A stretch of 64,000 bases of DNA from an uncultured Clostridia bacterium (GCA_938045615.1 CALIBC010000178.1:186001-250000), one strand, 5' to 3'. Counted from the stretch's first letter, positions 26,226-35,111 are shown. Made by a program: numbers and translations. Notes: generated from the letters alone by a model not told the origin.

Positions 26226-27515
26226 CTAAATCAACGGCGACCGTGAGATTATGTCTTCTCGTGCAGGTCCGTTTGACAAAAGTGTTATCGGAACGCCTAT
26301 GCGTCGCTCGATTTCATTTACATATTCCCTGCATTCCTTGGGCAGTTTCTCAAAGTCTCTTATGCCCGTAATGTCGGATTTCCAGCCCTTTAGTTTCTTC
26401 AAAACCGGTTTGGCTTTGTACAGATACGTGGTATTCGGGAAATCTTCGTGAATCTTTCCGTCGATTTCGTATCCAACGCAAACTGGAATTTCATCAAGAT
26501 AGCCGAGGGGATCCAAAACCGTGAGAGCAACCTGAGTGGCACCCTGAATCCTGCACCCGTACCGGGAAGCGACGCAGTCATACCAACCCACTCGCCTTGG
26601 GCGACCTGTAGTTGCGCCGTATTCGCCGCCGTCACCGCCGCGTTTTCTGAGCTCTTCGGCTTCATCGCCGAATATTTCACTTACAAAAGCACCTGCGCCA
26701 ACCGCCGAAGAATATGCCTTTGTAACGGCTATGACTTCCTTGATTTCATAGGGGGGAATTCCCGCACCGCAGGCGCCACCTCCTGCAATCGTGTTTGATG
26801 ATGTTACCATCGGATAAATTCCGTGATCGATGTCTTTCATCGAGCCGAGCTGTCCCTCAAGAAGAATGTTCTTGCCTGCGGACACCGCATCATATAAAAA
26901 GGCAGTCGTATTCGCCGCATAGGGTTTTACCATCTCCTTGTATTCCATCATTGTTCGGAAAATATCGTCGGGATTCAGTGCCGGCTTATGGTAAAGGTGA
27001 CGTATAAGAGTGTTTTTAATGGTGCATACGTTCTCTATTCGCTCGCGCAAGGCAGCTTCGGGCATGAACAGTTCGTTTACCTGAAAGCCGATCTTTGCAT
27101 ATTTATCCGAGTAGCACGGAGCTATCCCCGACTTGGTGGAGCCGAAAGATTTTCCGGCAAGTCGCTCTTCCTCATATGAGTCGAGCAGAATATGGTACGG
27201 CATGACCATCTGTGCACGATCCGAAACGAGGATTTTGGGCATGGGAACGCCTTTTTCCACGATACCGTCGATTTCCTCTATCAGTTTGGGAATGTTCAGC
27301 GCAACGCCGTTTCCGAGAATGCAGGTAGTATGTCCGTAGAAAACCCCGGATGGGAGCATATGCAGCGGGAACTTACCATATTCGTTTTTTATCGTGTGGC
27401 CGGCATTGCTGCCGCCCTGAAACCGGACGACGACATCGGCTTCGCTTGCAAGTGTGTCGGTAATTTTACCTTTTCCCTCATCTCCCCAGTTTACACCGAC
27501 AATTGCTTTGATCAT
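26226..27515 (-). CDS. purA: Adenylosuccinate synthetase
   Basis: Joins IMP and aspartate using GTP to give adenylosuccinate. The 429-residue protein carries NWGDEGKGKITD (the GTP P-loop), RFQGGSNAGHTI, the GTKSGIAPCYSDK-like SFGSTKSGIAPCYSDKYAK, EGQLGSMKDIDHGIYP, and TGRPRRVGWYDC. Relative to E. coli PurA the loop reads EGQLGSMKDID rather than EGAQGTLLDID, which marks a divergent branch. A GAGGAA-type site precedes the ATG. It follows purB in the same direction, giving both steps from IMP to AMP. Confidence 0.94.
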   Translation of the reverse strand: MIKAIVGVNWGDEGKGKITDTLASEADVVVRFQGGSNAGHTIKNEYGKFPLHMLPSGVFYGHTTCILGNGVALNIPKLIEEIDGIVEKGVPMPKILVSDRAQMVMPYHILLDSYEEERLAGKSFGSTKSGIAPCYSDKYAKIGFQVNELFMPEAALRERIENVCTIKNTLIRHLYHKPALNPDDIFRTMMEYKEMVKPYAANTTAFLYDAVSAGKNILLEGQLGSMKDIDHGIYPMVTSSNTIAGGGACGAGIPPYEIKEVIAVTKAYSSAVGAGAFVSEIFGDEAEELRKRGGDGGEYGATTGRPRRVGWYDCVASRYGCRIQGATQVALTVLDPLGYLDEIPVCVGYEIDGKIHEDFPNTTYLYKAKPVLKKLKGWKSDITGIRDFEKLPKECREYVNEIERRIGVPITLLSNGPAREDIISRSPLI

Positions 27516-27534
27516 AAAAATTCCTCCTGTTCGC

Positions 27535-27633
27535 TATACGTTGATTTCCGCTTCAAGCGTCTGCGACATCTTCTTGCTGTGACAGACGCATTTTCAAAGC
27601 ATTATACGTTTATACGTTGATTTCCGCTTCAAG
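27535..27633 (-). repeat. 23-bp direct repeat of the purB 3' end
   Basis: The 23 bases at 27611-27633, encoding the last residues LEAEINV and stop of purB, recur exactly at 27535-27557 in the purB-purA gap. The second copy could again encode LEAEINV-stop. The pair is 76 bases apart and looks like the scar of a recombination or duplication at the end of purB. Confidence 0.85.
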
Positions 27634-29043
27634 TCCCAGGACATCCCGGTTTGCGGAGAGAATCGGTTTGATTACCTGATCGAGAAACTCGGTGGTCTGC
27701 TCTGCGGCTCTGCCTATATAATTTTCCGGTTTCATGACTTTCTGAAGATCCTCTTTGCTTATGTTGAAAGCGGGATCCGACGCAATTCTATCCAAAAGAT
27801 CGTTCGGTTTGCCCTCTTCCTTGACGGTCCTTCCGGCTTCCATGGATAAAGTTCTGATCCTCTCGTGGAGCTCCTGTCTGTCACCTCCGGCCTTGACGGC
27901 ATCCATAAGTATGTTCTCGGTCGCCATAAAAGGAAGTTCTGCCATCAGATGAGCCTCTATTACCTTAGGGTATACGACAAGCCCGGAGGAAACATTTATA
28001 TAAAGTTCCAGAATGCTGTCTGTTGCGAGAAAGGCCTCGGATACACTGATCCGCTTGTTCGCGGAATCGTCGAGAGTCCTCTCGAACCACTGCGTCGCTG
28101 CTGTCAGCTGCGGGTTCATCGCATCGCTCATAACGTAATTTGCGAGTGCGGCCATACGTTCCGAACGCATCGGGTTTCTCTTGTATGCCATCGCGGATGA
28201 GCCTATCTGGTTTTTTTCAAAAGGCTCTTCGACTTCTTTCATGTGCTGCAGAAGTCGTATGTCGTTGCTGAATTTGTGCGCGGACTGAGCGATACCGGCA
28301 AGCAGATTGAGTATCCTGCTGTCAATTTTTCTTGAATATGTCTGTCCCGAAACAGGATAGCAGGCTTTGAATCCCATCTTTTCGGCAATCTTTTTGTCGA
28401 GAAGCCTGCACTTTTCGTGATTACCCGCAAACAGCTCAAGAAATGAGGCCTGCGTTCCCGTGGTTCCCTTGCATCCGAGCAGTTTGAAGGTGCTCAGCAG
28501 GTAGTCGAGATCCTCAAGATCTATGAGAAGGTCATTGATCCAAAGAGTTGCGCGTTTGCCGACACTGGTGGGCTGGGCAGCCTGATAATGTGTAAATGCC
28601 AGACAAGGTTGAGCTTTGTACCGATCGGCAAATCCGGAAAGTCTGTGAATGGTATTTATGAGTTTTTTTCTTATCAGCTGCAGTCCCTCGTACATGATAA
28701 TGAGATCCGTGTTGTCACCTATGTAGCAGGAGGTTGCGCCGAGATGTATTATCCCCTTTGCGTTCGGGCATTGCGTGCCGTAGGCGTACACGTGAGCCAT
28801 GACATCGTGTCTTACGATCTTCTCTCGTTCTTCCGCGACCGAATAGTTGATGTCGTCTTTGTGTGCCGCAAGTTCGTCTATCTGTTTTTGCGTAATATCA
28901 AGTCCCAACTCTTTTTCCGATTCCGCAAGGGCGATCCATAGCCTGCGCCATGTCCGAAACTTCTTTTCCGGTGAAAACAGGTATTTCATCTCTTTGCTCG
29001 GATAGCGTTCGGAAAGCGGACTTATATATCCTGTATATGTCAT
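27610..29043 (-). CDS. purB: Adenylosuccinate lyase
   Basis: Cleaves adenylosuccinate to AMP and SAICAR to AICAR. At 477 residues it is of the longer, eukaryote-like type. The superfamily signature is GSSAMAYKRNPMRSERMA, with catalytic Ser in the flexible loop. LGATSCYIGDNTD and FTHYQAAQPTSVGKR supply the other catalytic groups. The start at 29043 follows TTTTGGAGGAAAT; the ATG at 29079 is too early. It is transcribed toward purA. Confidence 0.95.
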   Translation of the reverse strand: MTYTGYISPLSERYPSKEMKYLFSPEKKFRTWRRLWIALAESEKELGLDITQKQIDELAAHKDDINYSVAEEREKIVRHDVMAHVYAYGTQCPNAKGIIHLGATSCYIGDNTDLIIMYEGLQLIRKKLINTIHRLSGFADRYKAQPCLAFTHYQAAQPTSVGKRATLWINDLLIDLEDLDYLLSTFKLLGCKGTTGTQASFLELFAGNHEKCRLLDKKIAEKMGFKACYPVSGQTYSRKIDSRILNLLAGIAQSAHKFSNDIRLLQHMKEVEEPFEKNQIGSSAMAYKRNPMRSERMAALANYVMSDAMNPQLTAATQWFERTLDDSANKRISVSEAFLATDSILELYINVSSGLVVYPKVIEAHLMAELPFMATENILMDAVKAGGDRQELHERIRTLSMEAGRTVKEEGKPNDLLDRIASDPAFNISKEDLQKVMKPENYIGRAAEQTTEFLDQVIKPILSANRDVLGLEAEINV

Positions 29044-29366
29044 TTGATTTCCTCCAAAAGGCAATTTGTCAAAAGGCAAATTGCATGTTTTGTCAAATAT
29101 CCCACAGTCAATATGGTTTCCTCCATCGCTTCGGATAATTGAACCGACTACAATTATAGCAATTTAGGGGGAGTATTTCAAGGAAGACGGGCGGATTGCA
29201 CGCTGATACTGCGGAAAAGCCGGATGCCCCTGTCCGTATTTTACAAGGAAATCTGAAATCCGTTCATATATAACGCCGGAGAAAAACTCTGCAAAAACTT
29301 GACACCGTCCTCAAAATACTTTATTTTGACAAATGCATAAAGCGTTAGTACAATGTACATAATTCC
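29044..29366. other. Gap upstream of purB and accessory pocket
   Basis: This 323-base gap is between divergent reading directions. It holds a near-consensus plus-strand promoter at 29326-29354 and a second TTGACA at about 29299-29304. No terminator or reading frame is recognised. Confidence 0.5.
29326..29354 (+). promoter_or_regulatory. Near-consensus promoter ahead of secreted-protein remnant
   Basis: TTGACA at 29326-29331 and TACAAT at 29349-29354 with a 17-base spacer. The first ATG is at 29367, so the transcript would be nearly leaderless for that frame; the promoter may originally have served a gene that has since been rearranged. Confidence 0.7.
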
Positions 29367-29636
29367 ATGATTTACGTAGTGAATGGAAAGAATCGAATAG
29401 TCAACACTCTCGACAAGTCGTGGGCTGAAGACGCAAAAGGAAATGAAATAAAGGTTTCATACATTATAAAGGATAATCTTCTCAAACAGACGATTAAATT
29501 CAATACAAACACTGCGTTCCCTGTTGTTGCCGTACTTGCAAGTCATCCAACAAAATATCGTGAGCAGAGTGAAACTGTGAAAAATAATGATACTGGAAGA
29601 AAGAAAATTAGAGTAGCAAGACATAAGTTAAGATGA
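29367..29636 (+). pseudogene. Fragment of a secreted-protein gene
   Basis: The 89-residue frame encodes KGNEIKVSYIIKDNLLKQTI and FNTNTAFPVVA. This pattern is common in the middle of exported Firmicutes proteins, where the equivalent of FPVVA is followed by DP and the mature domain. Here it continues VLASHP and becomes unlike protein coding sequence, and no signal peptide or ribosome site precedes the ATG. It appears truncated at both ends. The next frame, 29665-29922, is in a different register. Confidence 0.45.
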
Positions 29637-29664
29637 TGAAGCGAACAGCAGCATAGCAAAAATT

Positions 29665-29922
29665 GTGGAAACGTTCAGTGCAATTATTGGTTTGTTTGAT
29701 GGTGGTACGTTAAGTGTAGCCTTTTCGTTGCTATTAGGCGGGCGAGCTAGTTTTTTACGAGCTGAACAAGAAGTATACGCTTCTGCCGGGGAGGATTGTG
29801 GAATAAAGAGTAATAGAATAAAGAGTGTTGTTTTTACCCATCACTATCGTGGTAATTGGCAAGGCAAGAATAAAGGCTACGTTTATACTGCGGAACATAC
29901 AACGAGTAAGTACAGGAAATAA
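29665..29922 (+). pseudogene. Second fragment of the secreted-protein gene
   Basis: An 85-residue frame with GLFDGGTLSVAFSLLLGG and near the end VVFTHHYRGNWQGKNKGYVY. The last segment looks like the C-terminal end of a small secreted protein. There is no convincing start site. It may be the 3' part of the same broken gene as the 29367 frame. Function is unknown. Confidence 0.4.
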
Positions 29923-29941
29923 GAAGGGAGTGTGGTTGCAA

Positions 29942-30415
29942 ATGACCAAGGAAAGAGTTTTCAAGGGAATAGCTGTGGTTATACTGTGTGTACTCGCAAA
30001 AACCGTATTCACTCTACACACAAACATTTCCACTACGTTAAAGTTCCAATACCATTCGATTGCGATGGGAATAGTAAGCGGACCGGTTGATGTTGAAAAC
30101 GGGTCGAAGTGGAAAGCACTGAGCGAAAAAAAGAAAAAACAGCAATTATATGAGCTCTTTGCCAGAAAAAGCAGCCTTTCAGCCGGCAATAGTTTTCTGG
30201 TCTCAGGCGTGCTGTTTTATTCAAGATATGACATGGATGAATTGTGGGATTTCTTTGTAATGCTACCTGACGCCAAAGGTAAAGACGTAGACAGGTATTA
30301 TTATAAACTCAGAGATATGGCCTCGGTGATAAAGAAGCACAATTACTGGGAACACCTCAAAGACGTGTCGGCGAGCCGCGAAGAATTGAAAAAAATTCTC
30401 AAGGGCTTCAGGTAA
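29942..30415 (+). CDS. Membrane-anchored protein, paralogue 1
   Basis: A 157-residue protein with one N-terminal membrane segment (VFKGIAVVILCVLAKTVFTL) followed by a charged, helical extracytoplasmic or cytoplasmic domain. It shares HSIAMGIVSGPVDVE and the final WEHLKDVSASREELKKILKG with the next gene, which has exactly the same length. ATG 29942 is chosen for that reason; TTG 29936 or GTG 29930 sit closer to AAGGGAG. It belongs to no family I recognise. Its position behind remnants of a secreted-protein gene would suit an immunity-type partner, but that is inference. Confidence 0.7.
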   Translation: MTKERVFKGIAVVILCVLAKTVFTLHTNISTTLKFQYHSIAMGIVSGPVDVENGSKWKALSEKKKKQQLYELFARKSSLSAGNSFLVSGVLFYSRYDMDELWDFFVMLPDAKGKDVDRYYYKLRDMASVIKKHNYWEHLKDVSASREELKKILKGFR

Positions 30416-30447
30416 GCACGGGGAAAGAAAAGACGAAGTGTAGAGGA
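30346..30447 (+). repeat. 94-bp identical 3' block, copy 1
   Basis: Bases 30346-30439 are identical to 30859-30952, then one mismatch and seven more identical bases. The block covers the last 22 codons, stop and 3' flank of paralogue 1. Confidence 0.95.
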
Positions 30448-30454
30448 AGAAGAT

Positions 30455-30928
30455 ATGAAAAAGAAAAGAGAAGTGTACCCGGTCATAGCCACCATCCTCC
30501 TCATACTTGCAATGGCATGCGGATATCGAGTGCATGGAATAATTTCCAACGTACTTGAATGGCAGGTGCACAGAATTGCATCGGCTATAACCGCAGGTCC
30601 TGTGGATGTCGAGGACAAGGCAAAGTGGGAAAAGCTTACCGATAAAGAAAAAAAGGAGAAATATCTTCTGCTATTCAGGGAGGCTGAAACTGCCTGCTAC
30701 ACCACGCATATCATAGGCAGATTGAAGCCGTATGAAAAGTATGATCAAGATGGGCTTGTGGATCTTATGTTTGCCATGACGGCCGCCAATAAAAAGGAGC
30801 GTGATAAGTGCTACGAGAAGTTGAGGCAGGTGGCTGCGGTCATAAACAAACATAACAGCTGGGAACACCTCAAAGACGTGTCGGCGAGCCGCGAAGAATT
30901 GAAAAAAATTCTCAAGGGCTTCAGGTAA
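30455..30928 (+). CDS. Membrane-anchored protein, paralogue 2
   Basis: A 157-residue paralogue of the preceding gene: N-terminal membrane segment (VIATILLILAMACGYRVHGI), then RIASAITAGPVDVEDKAKWEK and the C-terminal WEHLKDVSASREELKKILKG. The two proteins are clearly diverged through their first 130 residues yet end identically at DNA level. The ribosome site GAGGAAGAAG lies just before ATG 30455, inside the short gap of 39 bases. A strong hairpin terminator follows. Function unknown. Confidence 0.75.
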   Translation: MKKKREVYPVIATILLILAMACGYRVHGIISNVLEWQVHRIASAITAGPVDVEDKAKWEKLTDKEKKEKYLLLFREAETACYTTHIIGRLKPYEKYDQDGLVDLMFAMTAANKKERDKCYEKLRQVAAVINKHNSWEHLKDVSASREELKKILKGFR

Positions 30929-30960
30929 GCACGGGGAAAGAAAAGACGAAGTTTAGAGGA
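30859..30960 (+). repeat. 94-bp identical 3' block, copy 2
   Basis: Second copy of the block at 30346-30447, 513 bases downstream in direct orientation, covering the end and 3' flank of paralogue 2. Confidence 0.95.
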
Positions 30961-30964
30961 TAAA

Positions 30965-31013
30965 ACAAAACTGCTGCAACGAGCGTTTTTATCGCCCGAT
31001 GCAGCAGTTTTGT
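30965..31013 (+). terminator. Long hairpin terminator after paralogue pair
   Basis: ACAAAACTGCTGCA at 30965-30978 pairs perfectly with TGCAGCAGTTTTGT at 31000-31013; inside, CGAGCG can pair with CGCCCG. The A-rich 5' arm and T-rich 3' arm let it work for both this operon and the converging CoA-transferase gene. Bases 31014-31133 hold only pyrimidine-rich sequence. Confidence 0.75.
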
Positions 31014-31133
31014 TGATTGATCGGTATCCTGCCATATTAGGTCGGCTCGGCGCAGATCCCTGCTTGATTTCTAACCTGCTTTTTTGCGCACTTCTTTTTT
31101 GCGTTAATTCTTTTGTGCCCTATGAGTTCAGGT

Positions 31134-32492
31134 TCAGCAGGAAACTTTACTGGTATTTTTCCAGATTCCCATTTTTTCGGCTTCGGCAATAAGTTCCTCA
31201 CGGAAATCGGGATGCGCTATGTTTATCAGGCTTTCCGCTCTCTCCCATGTAGATCTGCCCTTCATGTCGGCAACTCCGTATTCGGTGACGATATAATGCG
31301 TTGCGGTACGCGGAGTCGTCACGACGGAACCCGGTTTCAGCGTTGCGGAGATGTTCGACTCGTACGTGCCGTCCGGAAGTTTTCTGCGTGATGGTGTACA
31401 TATGAAACTCTTGCCGCCTTTTGAGCGATAAGCCCCCATGACAAAGTCGAGTTGACCGCCCGTGCCTGAAATCTGCCTGCAGCCGACGGTTTCTGAACAG
31501 ACCTGTGACTGAAGATCGACCTGAATACAACTGTTTATGGATATAAAGTTGTCCATGCTCGAGATTACGTGAACATCGTTCACATAATCCACGGGTGCGT
31601 TACAGCACAGAGGGTTGCCGTCTATAAAGTCATACAGCTTTTTCGTTCCGCCCGCAAAAGTGTAGAGAACGGTTCCACGCTCCACGGTCTTTTCGGTGGA
31701 CAACTTTCCCGCCTCAAAGAGATCGGCGTAAGCATCCACGAGCATCTCGGTGTGCGCGCTGATGTCCGTCAGATCCGAGTCCGCGAGCATCTTGCCTATG
31801 GTAGACGGCAGGGTTCCTATTCCTAACTGCAGGGTGCAGTGCGACTGCATTCTGCTAACGATATGTTCGGCGATTTTTACGTCAATCTCGTCTCCCTGCT
31901 TATTGGGGATTTCCGCAAGCTCATGTCCGGTTCCCTCGACGACAAAATCCACGTCCGCAATGTTGATGCTATTCCTCGGACCGAGAGCAAGAGGCATCTT
32001 CTCATTGACTTCGACTATTATCTTCTTGGCCTTCTTTATTACGCCCCAGTAATCGGACAGCTGCGGTCCCATATTGAAGTTTCCGAATTTATCCATAGGC
32101 GTGACCTGAAACATCGCTATATCAATGCTTCTGGGATTCTGATTCCAAAGCGACGGAAGTTCCGAAAAAGACATGGGCATGTACCAGCATCGTCCGTCCT
32201 TGGAAATTATTCGATCGTTGCCGCTGAAGTGCGCGGAAATGAATCTGACGTTGTCGTTTCCTTTGGCGGCCTCATAAAGAGCGAAAGGTTTTTTCCTGAT
32301 TGTAACCGTACTGAGAACCTCGATGTCCGTAAGTTCATCGGCACGTTTCGCCAATGCTTCGTCAATCTCTTCTGTCGAACCGCATCCAAGACCGAAGTGT
32401 AAACGGTCGCCGGATTTGACCATTCCCGCAGCCTGCTCCGCAGTGATTAGTTTGTTTGCGTATTCACCGGCAATACTTGAACTCTTATACAT
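31134..32492 (-). CDS. Acetyl-CoA hydrolase/transferase family; probable butyryl-CoA:acetate CoA-transferase
   Basis: A 452-residue family I-type CoA-transferase that swaps CoA between acyl-CoA and acetate. It carries the diagnostic ISGTGGQLDFVMGAYRSKGGK block of the butyryl-CoA:acetate and 4-hydroxybutyrate CoA-transferases (only part cited), LGIGTLPSTIGKML, and SAHTEMLVDAYADLFEAG-type residues. In a fermenter it would finish butyrate production and recover acetyl-CoA. The sequence does not decide between butyryl- and 4-hydroxybutyrate-CoA as substrate. It stands alone on the minus strand with its own upstream gap before tRNA-Arg. Confidence 0.88.
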   Translation of the reverse strand: MYKSSSIAGEYANKLITAEQAAGMVKSGDRLHFGLGCGSTEEIDEALAKRADELTDIEVLSTVTIRKKPFALYEAAKGNDNVRFISAHFSGNDRIISKDGRCWYMPMSFSELPSLWNQNPRSIDIAMFQVTPMDKFGNFNMGPQLSDYWGVIKKAKKIIVEVNEKMPLALGPRNSINIADVDFVVEGTGHELAEIPNKQGDEIDVKIAEHIVSRMQSHCTLQLGIGTLPSTIGKMLADSDLTDISAHTEMLVDAYADLFEAGKLSTEKTVERGTVLYTFAGGTKKLYDFIDGNPLCCNAPVDYVNDVHVISSMDNFISINSCIQVDLQSQVCSETVGCRQISGTGGQLDFVMGAYRSKGGKSFICTPSRRKLPDGTYESNISATLKPGSVVTTPRTATHYIVTEYGVADMKGRSTWERAESLINIAHPDFREELIAEAEKMGIWKNTSKVSC

Positions 32493-32656
32493 AATCTCAT
32501 CCTCTTCATTCTCTGATTTTCATCCTCTGATTTCGTGCTTAATCACACGGTAAAGGAATTTGTTAACTTTATAACAATCTATGCAAGTATTCTACTACAG
32601 GCGCACACTGTATGCAAGAGGAATTTGGAAATGTTGTTAAAAAACTTCACGATAAA

Positions 32657-32683
32657 AACGCCCTGCTGTAAAAGCAAGGCGTT
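32657..32683 (-). terminator. Terminator after tRNA-Arg
   Basis: Read on the minus strand, AACGCCTTGC pairs with GCAGGGCGTT (one G-U) around a 7-base loop and is followed by T5. It lies 11 bases after the tRNA CCA end. Confidence 0.85.
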
Positions 32684-32693
32684 TCAACGGTTT

Positions 32694-32769
32694 TGGTGCC
32701 CCAGAGGCGATTCGAACACCCGACGCACGGTTTAGGAAACCGACGCTCTATCCCCTGAGCTACTGAGGC
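32694..32769 (-). tRNA. tRNA-Arg (anticodon CCT)
   Basis: A 76-base cloverleaf with encoded CCA. Acceptor arm GCCTCAG pairs with CTGGGGC (one G-U), D arm GCTC/GAGC, anticodon loop TTCCTAA, T arm GGGTG-TTCGAAT-CGCCT. Anticodon CCT reads AGG arginine codons. The top anticodon-stem pair is T-T. It is single, not in a cluster. The rest of the 32493-32868 gap holds its terminator and nothing else recognised. Confidence 0.95.
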
Positions 32770-32868
32770 TCGTTACCCGTACATGATATCATGTGGAAGT
32801 TGATTTTTCAAACAGAAATTTGTAAAATGGTAGCGTTAAGATTTTGGATAGACAAGCGGGATATAAAA

Positions 32869-33738
32869 ATGAAAAAAAAGATACTGATAGTGTTGGTTAT
32901 CTTGACGCTGGCCACGCCGACCCTGTGGTCGATTTTCGGACCGGGACGCATGTGGACAAACAGGATGCTTGACGCTGTCGAAGAAGACAACATGACAAAG
33001 ATGGAAAGTCTGCTCAAGGATGCGCGATATGTAAATCAGCCGGGCGGAGTCTTTTTCCCGTTGAATTTGTTTCCGGAGTGGGACAATGAGACTCCCCTTG
33101 AGCTTGCTATCGAAAGAGGCAACAATAAAGCCATAAGATTGCTTCTCAAACACGGCGCATTGCCCACAAACGAGAGAATCAATCCCATAGGAGCGTTGCT
33201 GGAGTCCGGCGTGTACAACGAAGAAACGGTAAAGAGCGTATATATGATGCTCAAAAGTGGGGCACAGCCGGACAGCAATCGCGATAAAGCGCATATATAT
33301 TCGGCTTTGCTTGACATAGCGCTGATGGATTGCGTGGAGAGAAATAAACACAGCGTGGAATTGGAAAAGAGAATAACGAAGTTGTACAGGCACGTGGAAA
33401 GGTATTGCAAAGACAAATCGCCTATTTACTATATTGACAACAGCAATGCATTGCATTTTGCAAGTTACAAACTGAACAGGACACTGATAAAGTATTTGAT
33501 AGACAACAATAGGTATGCGGTAAATGCAAGGGATGATTATGGATCGACCGCGCTTATGGCGGCGTTTGCCTTTGAAAATGAAACGCCCGTAAGCAAGAAA
33601 GATATAAAAGCTGTTGTGGATGTGCTTCTGAAAGCCGGTGCAAACCGTATGATAAAAGACAGGGACGGTAGAACAGCCGTTGAAAGAGCTGAAGCGGAAG
33701 GATTTGCGGATGTTCTGGGTAGCGAGGAGGAAAGATGA
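32869..33738 (+). CDS. Ankyrin-repeat protein with N-terminal membrane anchor
   Basis: A 289-residue protein: an N-terminal hydrophobic signal or anchor (KKKILIVLVILTLATPTLW), then ankyrin-like units ETPLELAIERGNNKAIRLLL, NALHFASYKLNRTLIKYLI and STALMAAFAFENETPVSKKD, ending GRTAVERAEAEGFADVLG. Ankyrin repeats mediate protein contacts. An in-frame ATG at 32791 adds a poor N-terminus; 32869 gives a proper signal. Its stop overlaps the trkA ATG, so it is translationally coupled to K+ uptake genes; a link to that system is suggested by position only. Confidence 0.8.
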   Translation: MKKKILIVLVILTLATPTLWSIFGPGRMWTNRMLDAVEEDNMTKMESLLKDARYVNQPGGVFFPLNLFPEWDNETPLELAIERGNNKAIRLLLKHGALPTNERINPIGALLESGVYNEETVKSVYMMLKSGAQPDSNRDKAHIYSALLDIALMDCVERNKHSVELEKRITKLYRHVERYCKDKSPIYYIDNSNALHFASYKLNRTLIKYLIDNNRYAVNARDDYGSTALMAAFAFENETPVSKKDIKAVVDVLLKAGANRMIKDRDGRTAVERAEAEGFADVLGSEEER

Positions 33739-35090
33739 AAATAATTATTGCCGGTATCGGTAATATAGGGGCAGGGCTTGCCGGCAGACTGCTTAACGAG
33801 GGACATGATATCGTACTGGTCGACAGAGATATAGACAGGCTTGAGTACAATGAGGAAACACAGGATGTAATGACGGTAAAAGGTACATGCGCCGCAATGG
33901 AAACTTTGAGAAAAGCCGGTGTTGAGGATGCGGATCTTTTGATAACGGCAACATCTTCGGACGAGAAAAATCTTTTGAGCTGTATGACGGCGCACGGAAT
34001 GAATCCCAATATAAAAACGGTGGCAAGGGTTAGGATGCAGGAATATCTGGAAACAACAAGCGTGTTTGGAGAGAAATTCGGGCTTTCGATGATAATAGAT
34101 CCAGGTATGTATGCGGCAAAGGATATAGAAGCGATACTGACCTATCCCGGATTTTTGCACAGGGAGAGATTCACGAAAGGGATGACGGATGTGGTGGAGG
34201 CTGAGCTGCATCCGGAAAGCGAGTTGTGCGGAAAACCTGTGAGTGCGATTCAGGAAATCACAGGCTCGGGAGCTCTTGTATGTGTTGTGAAGCGCGGAGA
34301 TACGGCAATAACACCGGGTCGTGATTTCATACTACGAGAAAAAGATCGAATATATGTGACCGCTGAAGAGGAGGACTTGAGCACATTGCTCAGGCTGTTC
34401 GGAAAGAAGAAAGAAACGGTCGAGAAAGTCATGATCGTCGGTGGAGGCAGGATCGCAAAAGGCCTGATCCCTCGCCTTCAGAAAGAGGGGATGGAGATCA
34501 TAGTCATAGACACGGATAAAGAGATCTGTGAGGAGCTTGCGATGGAATTTCCGAAAGTGAATATCGTCCACGGGGACGGGCGAAAGTTTGCTCTTTTGGA
34601 GAGGAAAAACGTCAGAGAGCAGGATGCGCTCATTTGCCTTACAAATGACGATGAAAGCAATGCCGTACTGGCCACATTTGCGAATTTAGTCAAGGTTCCT
34701 TTGAGTGTGATTAAGCTTAAAGACATAAACTATGCGGCGCTTTTGAACAAGATCGACAACGTGAGCGTCATAAATCCGAATCAGCTATGCGGCGATGTGA
34801 TTGTTCGATTTGTAAGGGCTTTGATAGGGAGAAGTTCGGCGGCCGTGTCGGTGAGATCCATTGCCGACGGGAATGCGCAGATTGCGGAATTTGTAGTGGG
34901 CAGTGGAATGAAGCATTGCGGTGAGCAGCTGAAAAACATAAAGTTCAAAAAGAACGTGATCCTTGCCTCCATAAACAGGCGCGGCAAAAACATTTTACCG
35001 GACGGCGAATCCATGTTTTTGCAGGGAGACAGGGTTCTTGCGGTTTTCTCGCGGGATGATATTAAAAAATTTGATGACTTGTTCCGATGA
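33735..35090 (+). CDS. trkA: Trk system potassium uptake regulatory protein TrkA
   Basis: Cytosolic NAD-binding gating subunit of the Trk potassium transporter. At 451 residues it has two full RCK modules. The first nucleotide-binding motif is IAGIGNIGAGLAGRLLNEGH with VDRD at the end of beta 2. The second is IVGGGRIAKGLIPRLQKEG with VIDTD. Each is followed by a TrkA-C domain (GSGALVCVVKRGDTAITPG; KKNVILASINRRGKNILPDG). It overlaps the ankyrin gene by four bases and precedes trkH by 21. Confidence 0.95.
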   Translation: MKIIIAGIGNIGAGLAGRLLNEGHDIVLVDRDIDRLEYNEETQDVMTVKGTCAAMETLRKAGVEDADLLITATSSDEKNLLSCMTAHGMNPNIKTVARVRMQEYLETTSVFGEKFGLSMIIDPGMYAAKDIEAILTYPGFLHRERFTKGMTDVVEAELHPESELCGKPVSAIQEITGSGALVCVVKRGDTAITPGRDFILREKDRIYVTAEEEDLSTLLRLFGKKKETVEKVMIVGGGRIAKGLIPRLQKEGMEIIVIDTDKEICEELAMEFPKVNIVHGDGRKFALLERKNVREQDALICLTNDDESNAVLATFANLVKVPLSVIKLKDINYAALLNKIDNVSVINPNQLCGDVIVRFVRALIGRSSAAVSVRSIADGNAQIAEFVVGSGMKHCGEQLKNIKFKKNVILASINRRGKNILPDGESMFLQGDRVLAVFSRDDIKKFDDLFR

Positions 35091-35111
35091 GAACCGCAAA
35101 GGAGATAGTCA

